Source of the DNA: Athalassotoga saccharophila
GTDB lineage: Bacteria > Thermotogota > Thermotogae > Mesoaciditogales > Mesoaciditogaceae
Length of the DNA: 64,000 nucleotides
NCBI RefSeq assembly: GCF_009936215.1
Contig: NZ_AP019551.1
Location: 1,264,708 to 1,328,707 of the forward strand
Direction of reading: 5' to 3'
Position 1 is the stretch's first letter, and every line of letters begins with the position of its first letter. The translations under genes were made by a program, and so were the position numbers. Positions 34,693 to 41,530 of this stretch are shown here, piece by piece. The notes beneath the pieces were generated by a model that worked only from the letters and a program-made list of their open reading frames with translations, did not search any database and was not told the origin of the DNA.

Positions 34693-35967
34693 TCAGTAAT
34701 TGACTCCTGCGGCTGCAACTGTACCTGCCAGATTGTCCTGCTGTGCAGTTGTGTTGAGAAGGTTAACGCATGCGGCAAGGCTCATTTCTGGATGGTACTG
34801 AATAACTGTAAGAGCGTTTTCCCAGTCTGTAACGAACGCAACTGGCGCTTCACTACCGTGGACTGCGGAAGCCGTAAGGACATCTTTCTTGAGCGCTTCC
34901 ATATTGGCAACCTGAATAGGATTGAAACCTGTCGTTGGAACGTTTATATTTGCAGGAATCGATCCCTTTATCTGGTTGAATGCAGCCTGAGCCGGGACTG
35001 TGGCTATGAACTTTAGCCAGTCATAACCTGTCTGGACGTCTGGAGCACCCACAGGAATTGGGAAGGAGTCAACAACGAGGTTGTATATGCCTTCCGTTCC
35101 GGGTACCGCAACGCCACCGTAATCAACATTTGGAGTCCATCCTGCGGCCATGAAATAACCGTTGGCCCAGTCGCCCATTATCGTCATCGCAGCCTGTCCA
35201 TTGACGAGCAATCCGCAGGCCTGATCCCATGTCAAAGAGGCATGGTTTGGATTGACGTATTGAAGTTCTGTTCTGAAGTACTGAATTGTCTGCTGAACGG
35301 CAGGATCGGAGGCAGTTATTTTGCCCTCAAAATACTCGTTGTATTTTTGAGGTCCGGCAACCGCGAGCAATGTCTCTTCAAAGAGCATTGCCGTTGTCCA
35401 GTTTGCAGAATCTCCAAGCGCTATTGGAATGTATCCGGCAGATTTTATCTTTGGGAGCATATTTATGAAGTCCTGAATCGTTGTTGGCATCGTCAAGCCA
35501 AGTTTGTCAAATATCGCCTTGTTGTACCATACCATATTTGCTCTGTGAACATCCATTGGAACTGCGTAGAACTGTCCCTGATAGGAGCAAAGTTGCTGAA
35601 TTCTCTCAGGAAACACCTTTGTCCATCCCTCAGATTGCCATAAATTGGTTATAGGCTGAAGTAGATTGGCACTTGCGTACTGGTACATTTCCCACCCGGC
35701 ATGGACTTGGAATGTCGTAGGTGGTACACCGGCAAAAATCAAAGATTTTATAACTGCTTGCATGTTAACTCCGGCTCCACCGGCAACGGGGTTCTGAACG
35801 ATCTTGATGTCCGGATATTGCTGCTGGAACATGTCAAGTACTTTTGTTATTGCCTGTTTTTCTCCACCGGCCGTCCACCAGTCGTAGATGGAAAAGGTTG
35901 CCGCTACCGACATCACCGCAAGTGCACCTATAAGAAGGCCCACGAGCAGAATGACTCTTTTCTTCAT
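34693..35967 (-). CDS. Sugar ABC transporter substrate-binding protein
   Basis: A 424-residue exported binding protein. The signal peptide is residues 1-23 (MKKRVILLVGLLIGALA...VAA) with no lipobox Cys visible. The mature part begins TFSIYDWWTAGGEKQAI, a start seen in CUT1 proteins for glucose, mannose and related sugars; NGQAAMTIMGDWANGYF is the typical late block. GAGGAAG precedes ATG 35967. It is the second gene of a ROK-led operon. Which sugar is bound cannot be read from the sequence. Confidence 0.93.
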   Translation of the reverse strand: MKKRVILLVGLLIGALAVMSVAATFSIYDWWTAGGEKQAITKVLDMFQQQYPDIKIVQNPVAGGAGVNMQAVIKSLIFAGVPPTTFQVHAGWEMYQYASANLLQPITNLWQSEGWTKVFPERIQQLCSYQGQFYAVPMDVHRANMVWYNKAIFDKLGLTMPTTIQDFINMLPKIKSAGYIPIALGDSANWTTAMLFEETLLAVAGPQKYNEYFEGKITASDPAVQQTIQYFRTELQYVNPNHASLTWDQACGLLVNGQAAMTIMGDWANGYFMAAGWTPNVDYGGVAVPGTEGIYNLVVDSFPIPVGAPDVQTGYDWLKFIATVPAQAAFNQIKGSIPANINVPTTGFNPIQVANMEALKKDVLTASAVHGSEAPVAFVTDWENALTVIQYHPEMSLAACVNLLNTTAQQDNLAGTVAAAGVNY

Positions 35968-35993
35968 ACTTCCTCACCCTTTCTTTTTATTTT

Positions 35994-36020
35994 GTCTGGC
36001 TTTGCCAGACCTTAATTAAG
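35994..36020. promoter_or_regulatory. Paired palindromes between ROK gene and binding-protein gene
   Basis: GTCTGGC (35994-36000) and GCCAGAC (36004-36010) form a 7-bp inverted repeat with a TTT spacer, directly followed by the palindrome CTTAATTAAG (36011-36020). There is no T-run after it on the minus strand, so it is more likely an operator or processing hairpin than a terminator. It overlaps the last codons of the ROK gene. Confidence 0.45.
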
Positions 36021-37178
36021 ATTATTCACTATATTTTCTATTGCAAGCACGTTAGAACCGAAAACGGGTGGTTCTATACTTTCAAATGAGGTATCGCGAA
36101 ACTTCAAATTTTCAAGTACTCCGGGCATTGCTCTTTTGGATATTCGGCTTAATATCTCATCGCCGAAATATTTCCAGATGTGATTGTAACCTCCTCCAAT
36201 AATTATGAGTTCGGGATCGAAGGTATTGATGATGTTCAAAATTCCAATTGAAAGATAATAGATGAATCCTTCAAGTGCATCGATGGCTTTCTTTTCAGAT
36301 TTTATATAAAGTTCAACAAGATCGGAAAACTTTTCAGTGTAGGTTCTCCCCCTCAATTTCTTTCCGTATTTTTCATATTCGATCACCGGTAGCACAAGGG
36401 ACGCGTATCTTTCGAGACATCCGTAATTTCCACAATGACATTTTATTTCGGATCTCGCCTCGACAGTTATATGTCCGACCTCACCGCCGGCAAATCCACT
36501 TCCTCTCAGTATTTTGTGATTTATCATCGCACCTCCGCCTATTCCCTGACTTATGTAAAGGAAAAAGAGATTTTCACTTTTTCTCGCGTCATCGGCAAAG
36601 AGACTCTCGGCAAGTACAGAAAGGTTTGCCTCATTGTCTGCCATGATCTTGTATTTGTGATTTATCATTTCTTTCAAATCCACATTTTTCCAGTTAAGGT
36701 TAGGGGCATAGATTATTCTTGCCATTTCGGTGTTGACTATGCCCGGAAATGCAAAGACTATGTACGTGAATTCATTCAAAGGGAATTTTTTTTCTAAGTA
36801 ATCTATCGTATCGTTGACTTCTGATATAAAAGATTTCAAAGATCCGGTATGGAATTTCTTTATGGACTTGATCTCTTTATTTAAAAACCCTATAGCGACG
36901 GTAGTTTGTTCTACCCCGACGTTGAAGATAACACTCGACACGAACTTGCTTGTGACGGAGATATCGATTGGCTTCCTTCCAATTCCGATCTTTTCGGAGT
37001 ATCCAATCTCTTCTATAAGACCATCTGCAAAAAGATCGGAGACAATTCTACTTACCGTGCTTGGAGTAAGTTTTGTGTACTTTGCAAGTTCCGCTCTTGA
37101 GGTAGGACCATTTTCTATAAGGTAGCGGAGAATCATCTGCTTGTTCATTATTTTCATGCTCTGGAGATTTATCTTCAT
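36012..37178 (-). CDS. ROK-family (XylR/NagC-type) transcriptional repressor
   Basis: A 388-residue sugar-responsive repressor. Residues 10-65 are a winged helix-turn-helix (ENGPTSRAELAKYTKLTPSTVSRIV). The ROK kinase-like domain follows, with an ATP-type Gly-rich loop region and the zinc motif CHCGNYGCLE after GEVGHITVEA; IIIGGGYNHI lies near the end. It heads the operon with the binding protein and two permeases, so it most likely controls sugar uptake and itself. The upstream minus-strand region has two TATAAT words without a good -35. Confidence 0.93.
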   Translation of the reverse strand: MKINLQSMKIMNKQMILRYLIENGPTSRAELAKYTKLTPSTVSRIVSDLFADGLIEEIGYSEKIGIGRKPIDISVTSKFVSSVIFNVGVEQTTVAIGFLNKEIKSIKKFHTGSLKSFISEVNDTIDYLEKKFPLNEFTYIVFAFPGIVNTEMARIIYAPNLNWKNVDLKEMINHKYKIMADNEANLSVLAESLFADDARKSENLFFLYISQGIGGGAMINHKILRGSGFAGGEVGHITVEARSEIKCHCGNYGCLERYASLVLPVIEYEKYGKKLRGRTYTEKFSDLVELYIKSEKKAIDALEGFIYYLSIGILNIINTFDPELIIIGGGYNHIWKYFGDEILSRISKRAMPGVLENLKFRDTSFESIEPPVFGSNVLAIENIVNNLN

Positions 37179-37354
37179 CTTCTATCTTTTATCCCCTTTA
37201 ATTTCTTCTATGAAAGAATAAATTATTTTACTTTCAAATGCAATTCCAAAATTCAGAGATTATAGGTTATTATAGACAATTTATGGCAATTAATTAAACA
37301 ATGCTATTTATTTCGTCGATTATCTTTGATAAATCTGTAAAATCTTCAAAAATC

Positions 37355-37383
37355 TTGACAACAGATCAAAAATGTGCTAAAAT
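37355..37383 (+). promoter_or_regulatory. Perfect sigma-70-type promoter of the small transcription unit
   Basis: TTGACA at 37355-37360, spacer of 17 bases, TAAAAT at 37378-37383. It points to the short unit at 37388-37590 and nothing else on this strand. The gap 37179-37594 (416 bases) holds this promoter, the small ORF and its hairpins; the part 37179-37354 is AT-rich leader of the ROK gene with no further feature. Confidence 0.8.
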
Positions 37384-37387
37384 CAGA

Positions 37388-37414
37388 TCGTGATCTGGTT
37401 AGGTAGGATCACGA
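37388..37414 (+). promoter_or_regulatory. 5' inverted repeat directly before the ribosome site
   Basis: TCGTGATC (37388-37395) and GATCACGA (37407-37414) are perfectly complementary (8 bp, 11-base loop). The expected transcription start falls at about 37388-37391, so the RNA would begin with this hairpin, and its right arm abuts AAAGGAGGG. It may stabilise the RNA, act as operator, or control access to the ribosome site. Confidence 0.65.
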
Positions 37415-37428
37415 AAGGAGGGAGTTAT

Positions 37429-37506
37429 ATGTGGTGGTCATGGCAACTTTATGATCTCTACCTCAAAGAACTCCAGGAAAGAATGGAGAAGAAATCGAGC
37501 AAGTAA
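37429..37506 (+). CDS. Possible 25-residue Trp-rich small protein
   Basis: An ORF of 25 codons beginning MWWSWQLYDLYLKELQ and ending in KKSSK. AAAGGAGGGAG lies six bases before the ATG, one of the strongest ribosome sites in the window. The first half is aromatic and hydrophobic (three Trp, two Tyr), the second is charged and helical, like a short amphipathic or membrane-edge peptide. It has its own promoter and terminator and no partner gene on this strand. I recognise no family. It could equally be a leader in a structured RNA. Confidence 0.5.
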   Translation: MWWSWQLYDLYLKELQERMEKKSSK

Positions 37507-37534
37507 CACACCTTGCTCTACCGGAAGGTAGAGC
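37497..37534 (+). other. Mutually exclusive hairpins over the small ORF stop codon
   Basis: GAGCAAG (37497-37503) pairs with CTTGCTC (37512-37518), placing the TAA stop in the loop. Alternatively GCTCTACC (37515-37522) pairs with GGTAGAGC (37527-37534) around a GGAA (GNRA-type) tetraloop. The two share bases 37515-37518, so only one can form at a time; a ribosome at the stop codon would favour the second. Confidence 0.6.
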
Positions 37535-37567
37535 CTTAGTCGTAAAAAATCAATTGTTATAAATTAG

Positions 37568-37589
37568 AAGCCACCTCTGGTGGCTTTTT
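37568..37589 (+). terminator. Terminator of the small transcription unit
   Basis: AAGCCACC (37568-37575) and GGTGGCTT (37579-37586) form an 8-bp stem with a TCT loop, followed by a T-run to 37589. It ends plus-strand transcription just before the convergent sirtuin gene, and may act from the other side too. Confidence 0.85.
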
Positions 37590-37594
37590 CCATT

Positions 37595-38335
37595 TTATAG
37601 AAGAGAAATTATTTCGTTCGAAATTTTTTCAAGATCCTCTCTGAAAATCAATGAAGCCCATCTATCGAGTGGTGTAGGCTCTCTATTTACAATTACAAGT
37701 TCTCCACCCTTTTTGAGCGTTATTTGAGGAAAGGATGCGGCAGGGTAAACCGCGAGCGATGTTCCCATTGCGATCATCAAGGTTGAATCGTCTATCATCC
37801 TGTAGGCTTTATCAACCTCAGATTCTGGCAATAACTCTCCGAAAAAGATTATATCTGGCTTTATGACACCACCGCAATCGCATCTTGCAACTTTGTCCGG
37901 TGAGATGATGGATCGACTGTACATTTCGTCAAGAGAATATTCCCTCAAGCATTTGATGCAATGTCCTTTCTCTATACTTCCGTGTATTTGCGCAACATTC
38001 AAAGACCCGGCCTTTTTGTGGAGCATGTCTATATTTTGGGTTATAACACCATTTACGAGTTTAAGAGATTCTAATTTTTCGATCATGTAATGAACTACAT
38101 TTGGCTTTGCGTCCTTCATTGTGAATATATTCTCGACGGCAAATTTGTAAAAGTAAGACGGGTTCGAAAGGAAATTATCAAGTCCGAAGAGTTCTTCGGG
38201 ATCATATCTTGAATAGATTCCGGATGGAGATCGAAAATCCGGTATTCCGCTTGGAGTGCTTACTCCGGCCCCGGTCAGGATTGTAACCCTTCCATGATGA
38301 GAGGTTATTTTATCGATTAGAGATCCGACATTCAC
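37595..38335 (-). CDS. cobB: Sir2-family NAD-dependent protein deacylase
   Basis: A 246-residue sirtuin that removes acyl groups from lysines with NAD use. It has GAGVSTPSGIPDFRSP (NAD site), TQNIDMLHKKAG, the catalytic His in QIHGSIEKG, a zinc site built from CIKC and CDCG, and PDIIFFGE, AMGTSLAVYPAA. The start is GTG 38335 with GGAGG encoded in the end of the MFS gene; one base separates the two genes. Confidence 0.95.
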   Translation of the reverse strand: MNVGSLIDKITSHHGRVTILTGAGVSTPSGIPDFRSPSGIYSRYDPEELFGLDNFLSNPSYFYKFAVENIFTMKDAKPNVVHYMIEKLESLKLVNGVITQNIDMLHKKAGSLNVAQIHGSIEKGHCIKCLREYSLDEMYSRSIISPDKVARCDCGGVIKPDIIFFGELLPESEVDKAYRMIDDSTLMIAMGTSLAVYPAASFPQITLKKGGELVIVNREPTPLDRWASLIFREDLEKISNEIISLL

Positions 38336-38336
38336 A

Positions 38337-39518
38337 TTATCGCCTCCGGTGATCTTTGATAAAGATCAAGAAGATAAATGACGCAAACATACTTACCGCG
38401 CCTGCGACAAAAAGCATGTTAAAACCCACCAAATCCATCAAAAGGCCAAAAACTGGTGGCGCTATTATTGAGGCAAGGGAAGAGAAGAGATAATAAAGTC
38501 CCGTGTAAGTTCCCGTACTCTCAGAAGATGCGTAACTCACAACTAAAGGATAAGAATTTATAGTGAACATGGCATTTAGAGCGCCAGCGATGGGAAGTAA
38601 GATTTCAAAAACGGTGAAATTCGTAACTGTCGCAAAGATGATCAAAACAGGCACGCTTCCTATGGCTCCCACCATCATCGCATATTTTTTTCCTATCTTT
38701 GTCGCTATAAAGCCGGCCGGAAGTGCAAAGGCAATGAACGCTATCGAATAAAAACCAAGAGAAAATGAAGAGATGGCCGGATTTATCTTAAGCGCTATTT
38801 CGGCATACCGGGTAAAGAAAGTTTCTATAGAACTGAAGCCCGCGATGAGCGTAAAGATAGAAAGAAGTGTAAAAAATGGCGCTTTATTTTTATCTTTTAC
38901 CAAGAATAGAAATGATTTGAATATATTCTGCTTTTGACTCTTGTCTTGTATTTTAGGTTCCTTTATTCCAAAAAAGAGAACAATAGGGACGATAAAAGAA
39001 AGGATTGCGACAAGAAAGAATGGATAGGCGTTATTCACCTTGTAAAGTTGGGAACCGATGAAAAACATGATAAGAGAACCGAGCCCTCCCATGAAGTTTA
39101 TTACGCCATTGGCCTTGCTCCTGTTATGCTCTGCGGTTATATCTGGCATAAGGGCAATAACGGGAGAACGATATGTCGCTATGATCACATTAAAGACAAG
39201 ATCTATCGCTATAAGAGTAAGAAAACTTTTTTGAAGCGGTAAAAGCGCATAAGCAATGCCAGCAAGAGGCATTCCAATTATGATGTAAGGCATTCGCCGG
39301 CCTATCTTGGTACGCGTGTTATCGCTCATGGCCCCTATGATCGGAAGTAGAATTATATTCGCTATGTTGTCCCATACCATGACAAAGCCTATGAGAGTAT
39401 TGCTATCCGTATATTTGCCTAAAAAGATAGGCATGTAGGCGTTGTATCCTGCCCATACCATCGATACAACCATAAAACCAAGGCCGAGTAAAAAAGTTTG
39501 TCTGTAATTCAAATTCAT
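38337..39518 (-). CDS. MFS transporter
   Basis: A 393-residue transporter with twelve predicted helices. NTLIGFVMVWDNIANIILLPIIGAMSDNTRTKIGRRMPYI includes the A-loop signature of the major facilitator superfamily, in the form seen in the SLC45/GPH-like sugar group. ATG 39518 follows GGAGG, while a longer frame overlaps the preceding gene. It stands one base behind the YcdB-like gene and one base before the sirtuin gene. The substrate is unknown. Confidence 0.92.
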   Translation of the reverse strand: MNLNYRQTFLLGLGFMVVSMVWAGYNAYMPIFLGKYTDSNTLIGFVMVWDNIANIILLPIIGAMSDNTRTKIGRRMPYIIIGMPLAGIAYALLPLQKSFLTLIAIDLVFNVIIATYRSPVIALMPDITAEHNRSKANGVINFMGGLGSLIMFFIGSQLYKVNNAYPFFLVAILSFIVPIVLFFGIKEPKIQDKSQKQNIFKSFLFLVKDKNKAPFFTLLSIFTLIAGFSSIETFFTRYAEIALKINPAISSFSLGFYSIAFIAFALPAGFIATKIGKKYAMMVGAIGSVPVLIIFATVTNFTVFEILLPIAGALNAMFTINSYPLVVSYASSESTGTYTGLYYLFSSLASIIAPPVFGLLMDLVGFNMLFVAGAVSMFASFIFLIFIKDHRRR

Positions 39519-39519
39519 C

Positions 39520-41517
39520 CTATCCTCCAAACTCATTCTTTAGTTCGATGGCTTTTATTATCGAAATACCTGCCTCAAGACGTGTTACATCTGATGAGGA
39601 ATTGGATGTTATTCCTAATGTTCTGGCAAGTGTTTGATAACCGTAAAATTTTGCGACGACCTTAAGCCCTAAAAATCTCACCATTATTTCGGAAAGTGTT
39701 TCTTCATCGAGAAACTTTCTCGGATTTATCGCCGATGGTACAAGATCATCGTATATCGCTGTATCTATTATTTGCTTTGTTGAAATTGAACTAACGTAAT
39801 CCGCACCATTTTTTACGGCAAGCAGATTTCTTAAAAAATCTTCGACCGTTATCTTTTCGGAAGGCATAAAGAGATCTCCGTACTCTCCGAACAGTCCAGC
39901 CTGTCCGAGGTATGATATGTAAGTTGCGTATTCAGTCGAATTCAGGTCATTGAAATGGTAAGCCGTGGCATTTTTGCCAATTGGCATGCCATTCCAGTTG
40001 ATAGGTTCTCCGGTCTTGGCATTTAGAAGATCGGATACAATGGGATTTCTTATTTCCGGTAAATAAACGAGTTTTACGGTCGGCGTCGAATTGTTTTCAT
40101 TGTTTATCTTCACATAATTAAGTACCAAAGGCCTGTAATCCAAAAAGATTTGTTTTGCCATATTCAAAGGTATAATTTCAGAAGTACTTTCAAAGGAAAC
40201 ACTTGACCAGTTTGACCAGTAACTCGTTACCAATCCGAAATCGCTTACCGTTATATTGATGTTATTGGCGGGAAATGGTATGCCGTTGACAATTCTATCG
40301 TAGACAAAATTGTACGCGCCTTGAGGTTTATATCCGGCCTGTGGATTCAATCTTATTTGATTAAAAAATTCGGGTTGCGCCTTTTTCAAAAAGGATTCGG
40401 CTATTTTTTGCGCTTCACCTTCGTCTAAATGGTTCTTTACATTTCCACCTTGGTAATTTACGTAGAGGTGATCGAGTGATCCATTCAGTGCATCTATTCC
40501 TGCAAATATAGATGTTATTGTACTAGATTGTGATTTGATCCGGTCCCAGTAAAGATTCCACACAATTCTACCGTCATTTGGGTTGTAAGCAAGACTTGCA
40601 CTTGTTAATTCAAGGTTTGGAGAAATTTCAACGATCTTTTTCAAATCATCCACCGCCAATTTTTCGTCTATGAATTTGGTTTCTGCCGATTGTGACTGAT
40701 AGTTTTCTTTATCGGGTACTTTGCCCTGACCGTTGACGATATTAGAAAAATAACCCCAGTTCACCCATTGATCGTCTTCAAGTTTAAGCGGCTTACCCGT
40801 TACGGCATCTATTGCGCCGCTTGAAGAGAGAGCATAAACGAGGATAGCAGTTGATTCATGTGTGCTATGGACCGGATAATATTCAAGTTTTAAAAGATCA
40901 TTTGAGAGAAATGCCTGTTTTGCCTGATCAGAAGTTATAATATCCGGTGAATATGGAAATTTCTGATCCGACCATTCGATCTGATAACGGGATATTCTAC
41001 CGCTTTGGGCGTCGACAGACACTTCAACGTAATTGGCCGGGAATGGTATTCCGTTTACAGATCTTTCCCATTCAAATGTGTAAAATTGTGGAAGGCTCAA
41101 TGGCACAATTTGATCGGAATTGTTTACATGGATTAACTGATCGATTTTCCCGGGAATTATTTTTTTCAAAAAAGATAAGGCTATCTCTCTTGCCTTTTCT
41201 CTCGGGATTTTTGGGAATGCGTATTTTGATTGATTTTTATATTGATTCCAATAATACATGCTCTCAATCTCACCATTCGAAGCGTTTATTGTGACATTCA
41301 AACTTCCATTTGAAAGATCATTTATCTGAGGTGATGACCATGATAAATACCACTCTCCAAGATGGTCATATGTATTGTAATTAAAGGAGAAATTCGTAAA
41401 GGTCGAAGGAAGATCAAAATATGTCTGTGCTATCTTTACCGCATCATTTAAAGTTATATCCGCATAAACTACAATTCCGGCCAACAAAAAGATGGTAACA
41501 AAAAGATATTTTTTCAA
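39520..41517 (-). CDS. Secreted YcdB/YcdC-domain protein with SLH-like end
   Basis: A protein of about 665 residues with a signal peptide (ending GIVVYA). Two YcdB/PepSY-like tandem units follow: each has a helix with AxxxAxxFLKK (AREIALSFLKKIIPG; AQKIAESFLKKAQPE), then YTFEWERSVNGIPFPANYVEV or YNFVYDRIVNGIPFPANNINI. The last 130 residues carry three SLH-like segments (AGLFGEYGDLFMPSEKITVED, IYDDLVPSAINPRKFLDEET, LGITSNSSSDVTRLEAGI). TTG 41517 fits AGGAAGTGAT; GTG 41526 lies within that site. It may anchor to the outer sheath or wall. Confidence 0.82.
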   Translation of the reverse strand: MKKYLFVTIFLLAGIVVYADITLNDAVKIAQTYFDLPSTFTNFSFNYNTYDHLGEWYLSWSSPQINDLSNGSLNVTINASNGEIESMYYWNQYKNQSKYAFPKIPREKAREIALSFLKKIIPGKIDQLIHVNNSDQIVPLSLPQFYTFEWERSVNGIPFPANYVEVSVDAQSGRISRYQIEWSDQKFPYSPDIITSDQAKQAFLSNDLLKLEYYPVHSTHESTAILVYALSSSGAIDAVTGKPLKLEDDQWVNWGYFSNIVNGQGKVPDKENYQSQSAETKFIDEKLAVDDLKKIVEISPNLELTSASLAYNPNDGRIVWNLYWDRIKSQSSTITSIFAGIDALNGSLDHLYVNYQGGNVKNHLDEGEAQKIAESFLKKAQPEFFNQIRLNPQAGYKPQGAYNFVYDRIVNGIPFPANNINITVSDFGLVTSYWSNWSSVSFESTSEIIPLNMAKQIFLDYRPLVLNYVKINNENNSTPTVKLVYLPEIRNPIVSDLLNAKTGEPINWNGMPIGKNATAYHFNDLNSTEYATYISYLGQAGLFGEYGDLFMPSEKITVEDFLRNLLAVKNGADYVSSISTKQIIDTAIYDDLVPSAINPRKFLDEETLSEIMVRFLGLKVVAKFYGYQTLARTLGITSNSSSDVTRLEAGISIIKAIELKNEFGG

Positions 41518-41530
41518 AAAAATCACTTCC

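Noticed and set aside
36012-37178. Sugar kinase rather than regulator
   Set aside because: A winged helix-turn-helix precedes the ROK domain, so it is a transcription factor; the true kinase is at 49115-50035.
37388-37590. Small unit as 6S RNA, tmRNA or SRP RNA
   Set aside because: It lacks the long rod of 6S RNA, the tRNA-like ends of tmRNA and the SRP Alu/GGAA domain arrangement; the strong ribosome site and ORF argue for a coding or dual role.
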